This document shows, piece after piece, positions 27,227 through 36,284 of a stretch of 64,000 nt of DNA (positions are counted from its first letter, which is position 1; each line of letters starts with the position of its first letter). The stretch comes from Lachnospiraceae bacterium (lineage in GTDB: Bacteria > Bacillota > Clostridia > Lachnospirales > Lachnospiraceae). The notes beneath the pieces were generated by a model, which saw only the letters and a program-made list of their open reading frames with translations, searched no databases and had not been told where the DNA came from. The DNA lies in contig JAQVCT010000002.1 in the NCBI GenBank assembly GCA_028689655.1, forward strand, positions 62,001 to 126,000, written 5' to 3'. Both the position numbers and the translations under genes were made by a program.

Positions 27227-27365
27227 ATCGCCCTCCAAATTATGGTTTAATTTCTCTTTATTTGTACAATTGACTATTATTTATAGTATCATATTTAGAG
27301 TTTTTATACAATATGTTGAAGATTTTCCTTTTGCTTTTTATAAAAATTGTCAATCATTTTCAGGC

Positions 27366-28865
27366 CTATAAATTTTGTTTTATTATGTACAGCCAGGTAC
27401 CTTCTCTTACATTGATTTCCATCTCTTTTATAATCCTGTATCCACATTCCTTTGCGAGCTTTCTCACATACTCCTTATTGTGCGTGTACATGATAATAGT
27501 ACCCTCTTTCTCCAGATGCTCTCTGGATCTGTCAAAGAAGTTGACATAGATGTCATAAATCTCATCCTCCGTCTTATGCCCTATGGCAAAAGGCATATTG
27601 GTAAAAATCTCATCAAATAAATATTCATGGGTAAAATCAAAGTAATTGCGATTGATGTAATGAATGATCTGCCCTGCTGCTTCTGTATTGACCCTTGCCT
27701 TCTCTATGGCTGCGGGATTCATGTCAATTCCATAGGAAGTATTTGCCGGTATCTGCTTCTGCCTCTCCAGGAGCATGGTGCCCACACCGCAGAATGGGTC
27801 CAGCACTCTGGCATCCTCTATCATATAATCCTTTGCCAGTGCCACTAACAGTGCTGCATTCACCGGCTTGATACTGGTAGGAATCAACTCTTTTCGATAG
27901 GAAAAGCGTTCATCCCCTATGGTATATAATTTCACCATCACATTGCAGTTGCCCTCTTTATTCTCAATGAGGCGAATCTCAAATTCATACTGTGATGTGG
28001 TATTAATAAAGGTTCTATTGGACAATCGTTCTATTTCCGCAGACAGCTTTTTCGTAAATGCACTCTTCCTGTCCAGTTCCATCTTCGTCTTCAATTCCAC
28101 CCGAAAATAGAACGGTGCTTTTCCACCATGCCTTGCCGTCATGAAATCCAACAAGCCTGACTCCACGATAGTCCCGGCTGCCGCCTCCGGATTCATTTCA
28201 CAGGCCTTCATTCCCCGCACCAAAAATAAAATATCCTGGTAGGTGCGAATGGGCAGAATCTTGTCCAGGCAGTCTGCCGGGATACGAATTCCTGCATTCA
28301 TGCATTTCGCCTTACTGGTATCCAGTCTCACGATCTGTTTTAACTGTTCCAGTGTCACATCCATGTGACGGCGATTGGTAAGGATCATCAGCTCCGAGGG
28401 CTCATGATAGCCTGTGAATGTATGCATCTTGACACCTTCCATGGTTACCACCAGATCAGATAATGCGCGAAGTTCCTCCATAATATGCTTTTTGTTAGAT
28501 TCGTCCAGCACTATTTGTGACAATTCTGTCACTTTCTCTTTGAATTTATCAAGATAGGGACGGTAATCCAGTTGCTTGATTGCCTGTAGATAGGAGCTTC
28601 TGATAAAAAGCTGTTCCTCTCTGCAATATGCTTCATACAAAGGTTCCAGAAATTCTTTGCAAGCCAGGTCACCCATTAAAAGTGCCACATTTTTTCTGGT
28701 CTTTGCATCCTCGTTAGTAAGTAACTGTGTGAATGTTTCATACTTACGATCCAGCAATTTTAATAATTTTTCTTTATTTTCTTCTATTTTCAGTTCCTGA
28801 CGAAGTTTGCTGAGGCTTTGTCTCACCTCTTCGTTGTTACAGATCTTTTCATATAATTTTTTCAT
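27366..28865 (-). CDS. RNA/DNA N-methyltransferase, THUMP/UPF0020-like
   Basis: About 499 residues. The C-terminal Rossmann domain has SAM-binding VLDPFCGVGTMLLE and the catalytic-loop equivalent FTNMPFAIG, where Met replaces the first Pro of the common NPPY/F motif. The middle (LTNRRHMDVTLEQLKQIV onward) resembles the TRM11/RlmL class. The first ~150 residues look like helical repeats (VALLMGDLACKEFLEPLYEAY), an unusual addition. Substrate RNA unknown. Start at 28865 uses GGAG 9 nt upstream; ATG at 28880 is the alternative. Confidence 0.75.
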   Translation of the reverse strand: MKKLYEKICNNEEVRQSLSKLRQELKIEENKEKLLKLLDRKYETFTQLLTNEDAKTRKNVALLMGDLACKEFLEPLYEAYCREEQLFIRSSYLQAIKQLDYRPYLDKFKEKVTELSQIVLDESNKKHIMEELRALSDLVVTMEGVKMHTFTGYHEPSELMILTNRRHMDVTLEQLKQIVRLDTSKAKCMNAGIRIPADCLDKILPIRTYQDILFLVRGMKACEMNPEAAAGTIVESGLLDFMTARHGGKAPFYFRVELKTKMELDRKSAFTKKLSAEIERLSNRTFINTTSQYEFEIRLIENKEGNCNVMVKLYTIGDERFSYRKELIPTSIKPVNAALLVALAKDYMIEDARVLDPFCGVGTMLLERQKQIPANTSYGIDMNPAAIEKARVNTEAAGQIIHYINRNYFDFTHEYLFDEIFTNMPFAIGHKTEDEIYDIYVNFFDRSREHLEKEGTIIMYTHNKEYVRKLAKECGYRIIKEMEINVREGTWLYIIKQNL

Positions 28866-28962
28866 TGATGTTTTCTCCATGTATTAACAGTTTCCGAATA
28901 TATTATACAGTAATTCATTGCACATTACTATTGGTACTCGCAGTTAATACATGCCATTTCTT

Positions 28963-29751
28963 CTACACCATTTGCTCTTTTAAGGGCATCCAATTTAATA
29001 CATCCCGAATATGTTCATCCCAAAAATCCCAGCAGTGAACACCACGTGCCGTTTCATATGTGATCGGTATCTTCTTATCCAGTGCTTTTTTATAAAAGCT
29101 TTCATTTGACGGAAAGATAAAATCTTCTGTACCACATATCATATATAACGGTGGCAATACTTCGGATTTTACCTCATCCAGCAATTCGATTACATCCGAA
29201 TACTTCTTATCACCATAAACCGCCCTCATATAGTTTTCAGGCATCTTATCCAAATGAGTACAATTTTTGAGGATGCCCATATGAAGCCCTCCTGAAAGGC
29301 TGGCTGCTGCCTGATACTTTTCCGGAAACGTAAGAGCAAAGCGGAATGCACCACCGCCTCCCATGGAGAGACCTGCGATAAAGCTGTCCTCCCGCCTGGT
29401 ACTAATGGGTAAAATAGTCTCCAGAAATTCCGGTAATTCATTTGCTATATAGTCCTGATACGCTTCTCCCTTATACATATTCAGATATGCACTGTTTTCC
29501 GCAGATGGCATCACTACCGCCAGGCATTTTTCCTGCGCATAACATTCTATTTTGGAATTTCTACTCCAACTCGTATAATCATCATAGCTTCCATGCAGAA
29601 GATATAATACCTGATATTTCATATTTGTAAGATTAAATTTTTCTTCACTTCCAAATAAATAATCATCCGGTCCTATGCTGGGAATAAACACCATTACGTT
29701 TGTATTCTTTTTCAATAATGCGGAATAAAAATTTAATTGTATATGAGCCAT
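28963..29751 (-). CDS. Esterase-family alpha/beta hydrolase (paralogue 1)
   Basis: 262 residues, esterase D / acetylxylan-esterase-like fold. The nucleophile Ser is in AGLSMGGGGAF, acidic Asp probably in CGTEDFIFPS, and His in GVHCWDFWD. No signal peptide, so it acts inside the cell. It overlaps the upstream paralogue by 19 nt, has a GGGAGGGCG ribosome site within that gene, and is the last gene of the mgl/sensor operon. Likely removes acyl groups from imported sugars; the substrate is an inference. Confidence 0.85.
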   Translation of the reverse strand: MAHIQLNFYSALLKKNTNVMVFIPSIGPDDYLFGSEEKFNLTNMKYQVLYLLHGSYDDYTSWSRNSKIECYAQEKCLAVVMPSAENSAYLNMYKGEAYQDYIANELPEFLETILPISTRREDSFIAGLSMGGGGAFRFALTFPEKYQAAASLSGGLHMGILKNCTHLDKMPENYMRAVYGDKKYSDVIELLDEVKSEVLPPLYMICGTEDFIFPSNESFYKKALDKKIPITYETARGVHCWDFWDEHIRDVLNWMPLKEQMV

Positions 29752-30533
29752 TCCATCGCCCTCCCAATATTTGCATCCCAGTAATTCCAGTCATGTATTC
29801 CAGGATGTTCCTCATATGTCAGATCTGCACCCATTTCCATTAATCTATCTCTTGCCCCCAGATTGCTGTGATATATAAAATCCTCCGTTCCACAGCTCTG
29901 AAATATTCTGGGCATAATACAGCCTTGTTCTCCCCCTATTTTATATAGTTCAAAAAGATCCTTGTCGCTTCCCTGAATCCTTTCCGGATCTGAAAAGATC
30001 GCATCCCACAGAAATGGAGCTTCCATCCTGCCCTCTCGGATATCTTCATAAACTCCCTGAATATCAAGTGCCCCTGAAAGACTGATACAGGCACCATATT
30101 TATCCGGATTGTCAAACGCAAGCTTCAATGCCCCGTAGCCACCCATGGACAAACCCCCAATAAAGGTATGTTCTCTATCGGTAAGCATAGGGAACATTTG
30201 CTGCGCAAATGCAGGAAGTTCCTCTGTCATATAGGTCTCGTAATCTGAACCATATTCCATGTCCTGATAAAAGCTGTTGGATGCTGAAGGCATAATCACT
30301 ATCATCTTATGCTCATTTGCGTAAGCTTCTATCTTAGACAATCTTAACCAGTCTGAATAATCCCCATAGGCTCCGTGGAGAAGATATAGTACCGGGAACT
30401 TCACCCCTTTATGAAAATAAGAGATATTTTTTTTATGTAAGATATCATCCGAATCCGGCGAAGGTATAATCACATTGATATCCGTTCCAAAACATAGTGT
30501 TCCTGAAAATAAATTACATTGTAATAATGCCAT
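29733..30533 (-). CDS. Esterase-family alpha/beta hydrolase (paralogue 2)
   Basis: 266 residues, clearly homologous to the next gene over its whole length (MALLQCNLFS against MAHIQLNFYS; VLYLLHGAYGDYSDW against VLYLLHGSYDDYTSW). Catalytic Ser in IGGLSMGGYGALK, Asp in CGTEDFIYHS, His in GIHDWNYWD. Ribosome site GGGAGAAAAATC. The adjacent pair probably arose by tandem duplication and then diverged. Cytoplasmic, with probable sugar acyl-esterase activity. Confidence 0.86.
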   Translation of the reverse strand: MALLQCNLFSGTLCFGTDINVIIPSPDSDDILHKKNISYFHKGVKFPVLYLLHGAYGDYSDWLRLSKIEAYANEHKMIVIMPSASNSFYQDMEYGSDYETYMTEELPAFAQQMFPMLTDREHTFIGGLSMGGYGALKLAFDNPDKYGACISLSGALDIQGVYEDIREGRMEAPFLWDAIFSDPERIQGSDKDLFELYKIGGEQGCIMPRIFQSCGTEDFIYHSNLGARDRLMEMGADLTYEEHPGIHDWNYWDANIGRAMEWLIYN

Positions 30534-30548
30534 GATTTTTCTCCCTTT

Positions 30549-31436
30549 CTAACTGATATATTTCCTAAAAAAGTTACACTCATCATCATTGCATTGCACT
30601 GACTCATCAAGTCTCATATTTATATGAAACACATGTGCGATGTCTTTACGCTCCCGACTTCCATATATTTTAAGTTCGCTATGAATTCCTTTTTCTGTCA
30701 GAAATTCCAGCATCGGTTTTGCATTTTCTTTGAGGAAATCACAGTGGGAGGTCATAATAAATGCCGGAGGAAACTTATCGGTAATGTATCTCATCGTGTT
30801 TACCAATTCTAATTTTTCTTCTGTAATTTCGCCAAAATATGCCTGAATATGGTCACCCTGTTCACTGTTCTTCACGCATTTACGCATATCATAGATTCCA
30901 CAGTTGAGTGCCATAGCTTTGATCCGTATAGCATCCGATGGAACTTGAAAATCATAGAGGCTTGAGAATGCCTGATTCGTAAGCATCGCTATATACTGAC
31001 TGGCAAGCTGTGCACCTGCCGAATCCCCTACCACAAAGAGATTTCCCAGATCTATCTTATACGCAGCCGCATGTTCGCTCACCCATACAAATAACTGGTT
31101 GATATCCTCTATCATAGCTGGAAATGGATCCTCTGGTGCCAGTCTATAATTGAAATTTACTACGGTAAATCCTCTTTGTGCCAGCCCCATACCATAAAAC
31201 TGATATACCTCTTTTGTCCCATATACCCATCCTCCACCATGAATGATGATGATTGCAGGCTGTTTCTCTTTCGCATCTTTCTCATGGTAAATATCCAGAA
31301 GATTCCATACTCCGTGCTCTCCATAAGGAATATTATCATATCTTTTCACATCTGCAGGAGTCGTGAGACCTGCATCCCTGACTTTATCTCCCTTTCCAAA
31401 TTCTTTTCTGATTTTTTCCGTACTGTTATATTCCAT
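30549..31436 (-). CDS. Alpha/beta hydrolase, HGGG-type (BD-FAE/acetyl esterase-like)
   Basis: 295 residues with the oxyanion motif IIHGGGWVYG and nucleophile elbow VGDSAGAQ, the hormone-sensitive-lipase/acetyl esterase pattern. The acidic residue is probably in MTSHCDFLKEN and the His in DIAHVFHINM. No signal peptide. Ribosome site GGGAGAAGG. It lies 87 nt after the response regulator and 16 nt before the esterase pair, giving three esterase-like enzymes in one sensor-linked operon. Confidence 0.85.
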   Translation of the reverse strand: MEYNSTEKIRKEFGKGDKVRDAGLTTPADVKRYDNIPYGEHGVWNLLDIYHEKDAKEKQPAIIIIHGGGWVYGTKEVYQFYGMGLAQRGFTVVNFNYRLAPEDPFPAMIEDINQLFVWVSEHAAAYKIDLGNLFVVGDSAGAQLASQYIAMLTNQAFSSLYDFQVPSDAIRIKAMALNCGIYDMRKCVKNSEQGDHIQAYFGEITEEKLELVNTMRYITDKFPPAFIMTSHCDFLKENAKPMLEFLTEKGIHSELKIYGSRERKDIAHVFHINMRLDESVQCNDDECNFFRKYIS

Positions 31437-31522
31437 GACTGCCTTCTCCCATATTAATCTTTATTTTCTCTTGTTAACTCGCTTTTTCTTTTTTGCAGAA
31501 AATCTTTCCAATTCTCCTTGTA

Positions 31523-32743
31523 CTATATGTCTCTTCTATATTCTCCGATTGTTTTCCCTGTCTGTCTCTTAAATACTTTGCAAAAATAAGTATCATTTGC
31601 ATATCCACATTTCACCGCTATATCCTTTATGGGCAATTCCGTCTCCCATGCAAGTCTCATTGCTTCCTTCATTCTGATTTCTGTGAGATATTCGATAAAC
31701 GTAATACCTTCCGTTTGCTTCATGAGTCTGCTTAAATAGTAAGGGCTGATTCTGATATGTTCTGCCACAGATGCAAGTGAAATGTCTTCCATATAATGTT
31801 TAGAGATATACATACTGGCTCTTTCTATATAAATACTTGACTTTCCTTCGTTTTCCACCATCTTATCGTCGGAGTACATATTTGCATTTTCTTTTAACGC
31901 ATCCATACTCTCTTTATAAGAAAAGGGCATTTTATCTATTTCCGAATAAATGCTGCCAATCCCTATCCGGTACTCAATTCCTGTCTCCAATTTCAAATGC
32001 TGTACTACCAGATCAATCACATCCAGCACCCATCTCTCCTTCTCCTCCTCTACAATTTGACCGGGGATAAAAATGAAGATTGAAATACTGGTTTCTGTAA
32101 AGGATACAAGATAACTGCAGAAAGCTTCCAGTACGCGATTTATGCAGGATTCTGTCTCTGTCCTGTTCCTCTTCGTACTTTTTCGATCTATCAAAGTAGC
32201 AATACATCCACCTGAAAAGACAATGTTATTTACTTCACAATATGCATTAAAATCATCTACCTTTGGTTTGTTTGTCATGATGGATAGTAATATTTCACTT
32301 TTCAAGACGGGAGCCACTGTATATAGAAGTGACTTTATTCTATTTTTTTCCACAATCTCACTTTTTTCACGGTCTATCAGAACACATACTTTCCGTATGG
32401 TCTCCACGCTCTCCTCATGTTTCCAGGGTTTCATCAAATAGCCCTCCACCTTCATATCCAAGGCCTTTTTCACATATTCAAAATCACTGTACGCCGTGTT
32501 AATAATAAATTTCGTCTGTATACTTTTCTGATTCATTAGCTCTATTGCGTCAATTCCAGAAATTCCCGGCATGTTAATATCCACAATGGCAATATCCGGT
32601 TCCTGTTTCTCCACAACTTCCATTAATTGTATTCCATCCTGCACCGACGCTATTATTTGAATATCAGGAAATTCTTTTTTCAAAAACAATTCCAGACTTT
32701 TTCTCGCAATTGATTCATCATCCGCGATCACGATTGAATACAT
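31523..32743 (-). CDS. Response regulator, REC + AraC domain (YesN-like)
   Basis: 406 residues. The receiver domain (SIVIADDESIARKSL) has the phospho-acceptor Asp in DIAIVDINMPG and the Lys in YLMKPWK. The C-terminal AraC-type helix-turn-helix pair reads ISLASVAEHIRISPYYLSRLM and PIKDIAVKCGYANDTYFCKVF. It starts where the kinase stops (1-nt overlap). By analogy with XylFII-LytS-YesN it should activate the mglBAC-like importer operon when the anchored binding protein is loaded. Confidence 0.92.
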   Translation of the reverse strand: MYSIVIADDESIARKSLELFLKKEFPDIQIIASVQDGIQLMEVVEKQEPDIAIVDINMPGISGIDAIELMNQKSIQTKFIINTAYSDFEYVKKALDMKVEGYLMKPWKHEESVETIRKVCVLIDREKSEIVEKNRIKSLLYTVAPVLKSEILLSIMTNKPKVDDFNAYCEVNNIVFSGGCIATLIDRKSTKRNRTETESCINRVLEAFCSYLVSFTETSISIFIFIPGQIVEEEKERWVLDVIDLVVQHLKLETGIEYRIGIGSIYSEIDKMPFSYKESMDALKENANMYSDDKMVENEGKSSIYIERASMYISKHYMEDISLASVAEHIRISPYYLSRLMKQTEGITFIEYLTEIRMKEAMRLAWETELPIKDIAVKCGYANDTYFCKVFKRQTGKTIGEYRRDI

Positions 32744-34257
32744 TATTTCCCCCCTTTGTTCAGTGGTACTGTAATACCGATCTTTAATCCTTCTTTCATT
32801 CTTATGATGTCAAAATCTACCAATTCTCCATAAAAAAGCTTTAGTCGCATATAGATGTTTCTAATTCCAATATGCTCGGACTGCATTGTATTATTCGCAA
32901 TTTCTCTTTTCATAGAAACAATCTCTGATTCCGTCATTCCCATCCCGTTGTCTTCTACTTCCAGTCTGATTTTTCCATTTCCTTTCCGTAATAATAGAAC
33001 TCTGACCCAGACTCTTCCCCCCGATAGTCTCATGGATAATCCGTGTTTTAAGGAATTTTCCACTAAAGGCTGCAATATCATAAAGGGAATGTTACATTTC
33101 TCACATTCATCATCTATTTCAAAGAAAAACTGATAGCGTTCTTCAAACCGATACTGTTGTATGTATACATAGTTCTTTACATTATCAATTTCCTGTTTCA
33201 GTGTTACACTTTTAGAAAGATTATCAAGATTATATCGTAAATAGGTTGCTGTAATTTCCATTAGTTCAGCGGATTTCTCTGCATTTTCAATATGGGCCAT
33301 GGAAGATATCATATTCAGCGTGTTAAACAGAAAATGGGGATTAATACGTGACTGTAATAATGTCAGCCGGCTCTTCTGCAACTCCCCATAGATTCTGAGA
33401 TTTTCTATCTCCGCCACTGCAAGTTTCTCTTTGATATTGGCATTCTCTTCAATTTTGTACATTTGATTTTGAATCACATCTATCATTCTATTCAATGCAT
33501 TTGCAAAGTCTTCAAATTCATCGTTGCTGTTAATATCCACATGTATTTTCTGATAAACATCTTTTTCTATATTTTTTACAGCATCTGTAAGTTTTCCCAG
33601 GGAGAATGTTACCCCATGAATTACTTTGCTACAATAATACAGACATGCCAGACATCCCAATATGAGCAAACTGACCTGCAGTATTGTTATTTTTTCCTGT
33701 AATATCTGAATGTTTCTCTGCGTCTGTTGTACCGTGACCAATTTGACCCCGTAAACCTCCTGGAAATTAATGCTGATATATTTCAACACCTCCTGTGCAT
33801 CCCGATAATCAGACTCTATTTCCTGATATTCCATACTGCTTTTTTGTGTGCTTATAATATAATCCTGCAATTTCTTCATTAATTGATCTGTTTTTTCCAG
33901 ATAGGTTTCCATGGTACACACGGTATCTATCACTTCTCTGGTATAATTTTTCTTTTGCTCTTCCTTCACTTTCTGAATTAGTATTCTTGTCTTTTCACAT
34001 TCCCGAAGATAATCTTCATATACGTTATTTCTTAGATAAAGGTATCCGATATTAACTCTGTTATTAACCATTTCCACATCAACATAAAGTTCATTCAGTT
34101 CTAGCAGTTCATCCGTTGCCCTTTTATAACTTGACGATATGAATGAATTTGCACAAAAAGATATCATAAGTAATATTGCAGCAATTACACTGAGTAAAAT
34201 ATAACCAATCGTATATTTTCTGGTAACAGAACTCTTAAACACTGTATCTCTATTCAT
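32743..34257 (-). CDS. YesM/LytS-like sensor histidine kinase
   Basis: 504 residues: a membrane segment near residue 15-37, about 160 residues of helical extracellular region, a second membrane segment (VSLLILGCLACLYYC), a HAMP-like linker, then the kinase with SRINPHFLFNTLNMISS (His) and VEDNGMGMTESEI in the ATPase domain. Its start overlaps the anchored binding protein gene by 8 nt. The helical outside region is suited to contact that binding protein rather than to bind sugar itself. Confidence 0.92.
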   Translation of the reverse strand: MNRDTVFKSSVTRKYTIGYILLSVIAAILLMISFCANSFISSSYKRATDELLELNELYVDVEMVNNRVNIGYLYLRNNVYEDYLRECEKTRILIQKVKEEQKKNYTREVIDTVCTMETYLEKTDQLMKKLQDYIISTQKSSMEYQEIESDYRDAQEVLKYISINFQEVYGVKLVTVQQTQRNIQILQEKITILQVSLLILGCLACLYYCSKVIHGVTFSLGKLTDAVKNIEKDVYQKIHVDINSNDEFEDFANALNRMIDVIQNQMYKIEENANIKEKLAVAEIENLRIYGELQKSRLTLLQSRINPHFLFNTLNMISSMAHIENAEKSAELMEITATYLRYNLDNLSKSVTLKQEIDNVKNYVYIQQYRFEERYQFFFEIDDECEKCNIPFMILQPLVENSLKHGLSMRLSGGRVWVRVLLLRKGNGKIRLEVEDNGMGMTESEIVSMKREIANNTMQSEHIGIRNIYMRLKLFYGELVDFDIIRMKEGLKIGITVPLNKGGK

Positions 34258-35212
34258 ATGCTTCCTCCTCTTCTATCGTTTCGGAGGCAATCCACCCTGT
34301 TTTTGTATAAATACAGTTATTGCTATACTTTCCTTCATCCATATACTTTACAATCTCTTTAATCGCCTGGTATCCCATTTGATTCGTATCCTGAGATACA
34401 ATACCATCCACAATGCCGTTTTTCAGACCTTTTTGTGTCTCTTCCGTAATATCAAATACTACAATATTCTGATACTCACTCTGTTCTTCCTTAAATACCG
34501 CACCTAACGTCTGCCCACCTGTTCCTTCTACGCAGACCAATGTATCTATCTCTGGATTTTCCCCATGAATCTCATTATATTTATTCATGACCGTTAGTCC
34601 ATCATAATTGTCATAATCCAGTCGTATAAACTCTATCAGTGGGTATTTTTCTGATATGGCAGCCAGACCTTGACATCGCTCCTGCAAATTGGCATATCCG
34701 GCTTCCCCTGACAATACTGCGACCTTGGCTTCACCCCCTGTAATCTCCGCCAGTTTTTCCCCCATCAATACCCCAGCCTCATAGTTATTCGTTCCCACAT
34801 ACAGATGGGGCGGAAAGATCAGTATATCCGTGTCCACTAAGACTATCTGAATGCCTTGGTTTCTTGCCCCTATCAGTGCGTCCACATACTCCTTATTTTC
34901 ATTTCCTTGCACTATAATGGCGTCTACCTTTGCTGCAGTCTGCCTCTTGATCAGTTCCACCATCTGATCTATGTTATAATTCAATTGTGGAATATGAATC
35001 TGTACATCTACACGATCAGAGTAATCAGCCTCACCCTCCAGAATTCCCTTTTCAATATTGGACCAGTACCCATCATCACTATGGGGCAGCACCACGGATA
35101 CCCGAATCATGTTCTTTTCTTTCATCTTTTCTACTGATTCCATATGAACACCAAAATATAATATGGAAAGACACATAATTACCAAAGCAATACATTGAAT
35201 TTTCTTATTCAT
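34250..35212 (-). CDS. Membrane-anchored sugar-binding sensor protein (XylFII-like)
   Basis: About 320 residues. The N-terminal hydrophobic segment (CIALVIMCLSILYFGV) lacks a lipobox Cys, so it is probably an uncleaved anchor. A type-1 periplasmic-binding domain follows (IRVSVVLPHSDDGYWSNI onward; VDAIIVQGNENKEYV; IVDGIVSQDTNQMGYQAI). Start at 35212 has GTGGAGAAT upstream. Its place directly before a LytS-like kinase and YesN-like regulator matches the three-component XylFII-LytS-YesN sugar sensors of clostridia, so it likely presents a bound sugar to the kinase. Confidence 0.85.
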   Translation of the reverse strand: MNKKIQCIALVIMCLSILYFGVHMESVEKMKEKNMIRVSVVLPHSDDGYWSNIEKGILEGEADYSDRVDVQIHIPQLNYNIDQMVELIKRQTAAKVDAIIVQGNENKEYVDALIGARNQGIQIVLVDTDILIFPPHLYVGTNNYEAGVLMGEKLAEITGGEAKVAVLSGEAGYANLQERCQGLAAISEKYPLIEFIRLDYDNYDGLTVMNKYNEIHGENPEIDTLVCVEGTGGQTLGAVFKEEQSEYQNIVVFDITEETQKGLKNGIVDGIVSQDTNQMGYQAIKEIVKYMDEGKYSNNCIYTKTGWIASETIEEEEAYE

Positions 35213-35282
35213 ATTCTCCACGATAGAAATCCTCCATCTATTAAGCATAAGATAGAATAGATGGAGAACACAACTCTTTTAT

Positions 35283-36284
35283 TTAATTTTTATTGGCATA
35301 CTTACGGACATCCAGCGCTACCGCAATAATAATAATTGCTCCTTTTACCACATATTGCCAGTAAGAACTTAATCCGATAAATGTTAAGCCATAGTTGATT
35401 ACGTTAAATACAAGCACACCTATGATAACTCCAGGAACACTGCCGACACCGCCACCTGCGGAGCATCCACCTACGATACAGGAAGCGATTGCATCCAGTT
35501 CATAGCTCAGACCATAACTGCTGCTGGCACTTCCTGTTCTGGCTGCTTCCAAACATCCAGCAAGCCCATAGAGTGCACCTGCCACAGTAAATGTAATCAT
35601 CAAGGTCTTAAATACATTGATTCCCGATACTTTCGCCGCCTCGGGATTACCACCAACCGCAAATATCTGTTTTCCCAAACAAGTCTTTGTTTGGAATAGC
35701 CAGATAACTACGCCCATTCCTAACGCAATGATTACCAGATACGGAATTCCCAAGATGGACCCTGTGCCAAGCTTACTAAAACTTTCTGTATATCCACCTA
35801 ACGGTTGAGAGTTATTTGGTGCTTTGTTAAAATACAGGCAATTTACTCCATAGGCAATCATTTGGGTTCCCAAAGTAGCAAGAAATGCGGGAACTTTCAA
35901 TTTTGCAACCGTGAATCCACTCACTACGCCAAACAGTCCGCCTACGGTCACACCTATCAAAATCGGCACAATAATTGGAAGTTCACCCACTCCTGGCCAG
36001 AATTTGTTATAATATGCCGCCTGCTGTGCAAAGGAACCAGCCACAACTGCTGCCAGTCCAACTACACGTCCTCCTGACAAATCCGCTGATCCACATACAA
36101 TGATGAACATACATCCCAAAGCTACCAAAATACGTGTGGAACTCTGCATCAGAATATCTCTTAACACTCTTAATGATAAAAATTTTGGTGAAATACATGC
36201 AATTACGATAATCATAAGTATCATTATCACATACAATGCATAATTCATTAAAAATTTCTTTATATCAAATTGTTTTGTCTTCAT
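35283..36284 (-). CDS. mglC: CUT2 sugar ABC permease (MglC type)
   Basis: 333 residues, BPD_transp_2 family with 8-10 membrane segments. Typical segments include GSADLSGGRVVGLAAV, LATLGTQMIAYG and GGCSAGGGVGSVPGVIIG. It overlaps the ATPase stop by 4 nt. It forms the channel for the sugar captured by the binding protein encoded two genes upstream. The 70-nt gap to the sensor gene shows no strong terminator, so co-transcription is likely. Confidence 0.92.
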   Translation of the reverse strand: MKTKQFDIKKFLMNYALYVIMILMIIVIACISPKFLSLRVLRDILMQSSTRILVALGCMFIIVCGSADLSGGRVVGLAAVVAGSFAQQAAYYNKFWPGVGELPIIVPILIGVTVGGLFGVVSGFTVAKLKVPAFLATLGTQMIAYGVNCLYFNKAPNNSQPLGGYTESFSKLGTGSILGIPYLVIIALGMGVVIWLFQTKTCLGKQIFAVGGNPEAAKVSGINVFKTLMITFTVAGALYGLAGCLEAARTGSASSSYGLSYELDAIASCIVGGCSAGGGVGSVPGVIIGVLVFNVINYGLTFIGLSSYWQYVVKGAIIIIAVALDVRKYANKN

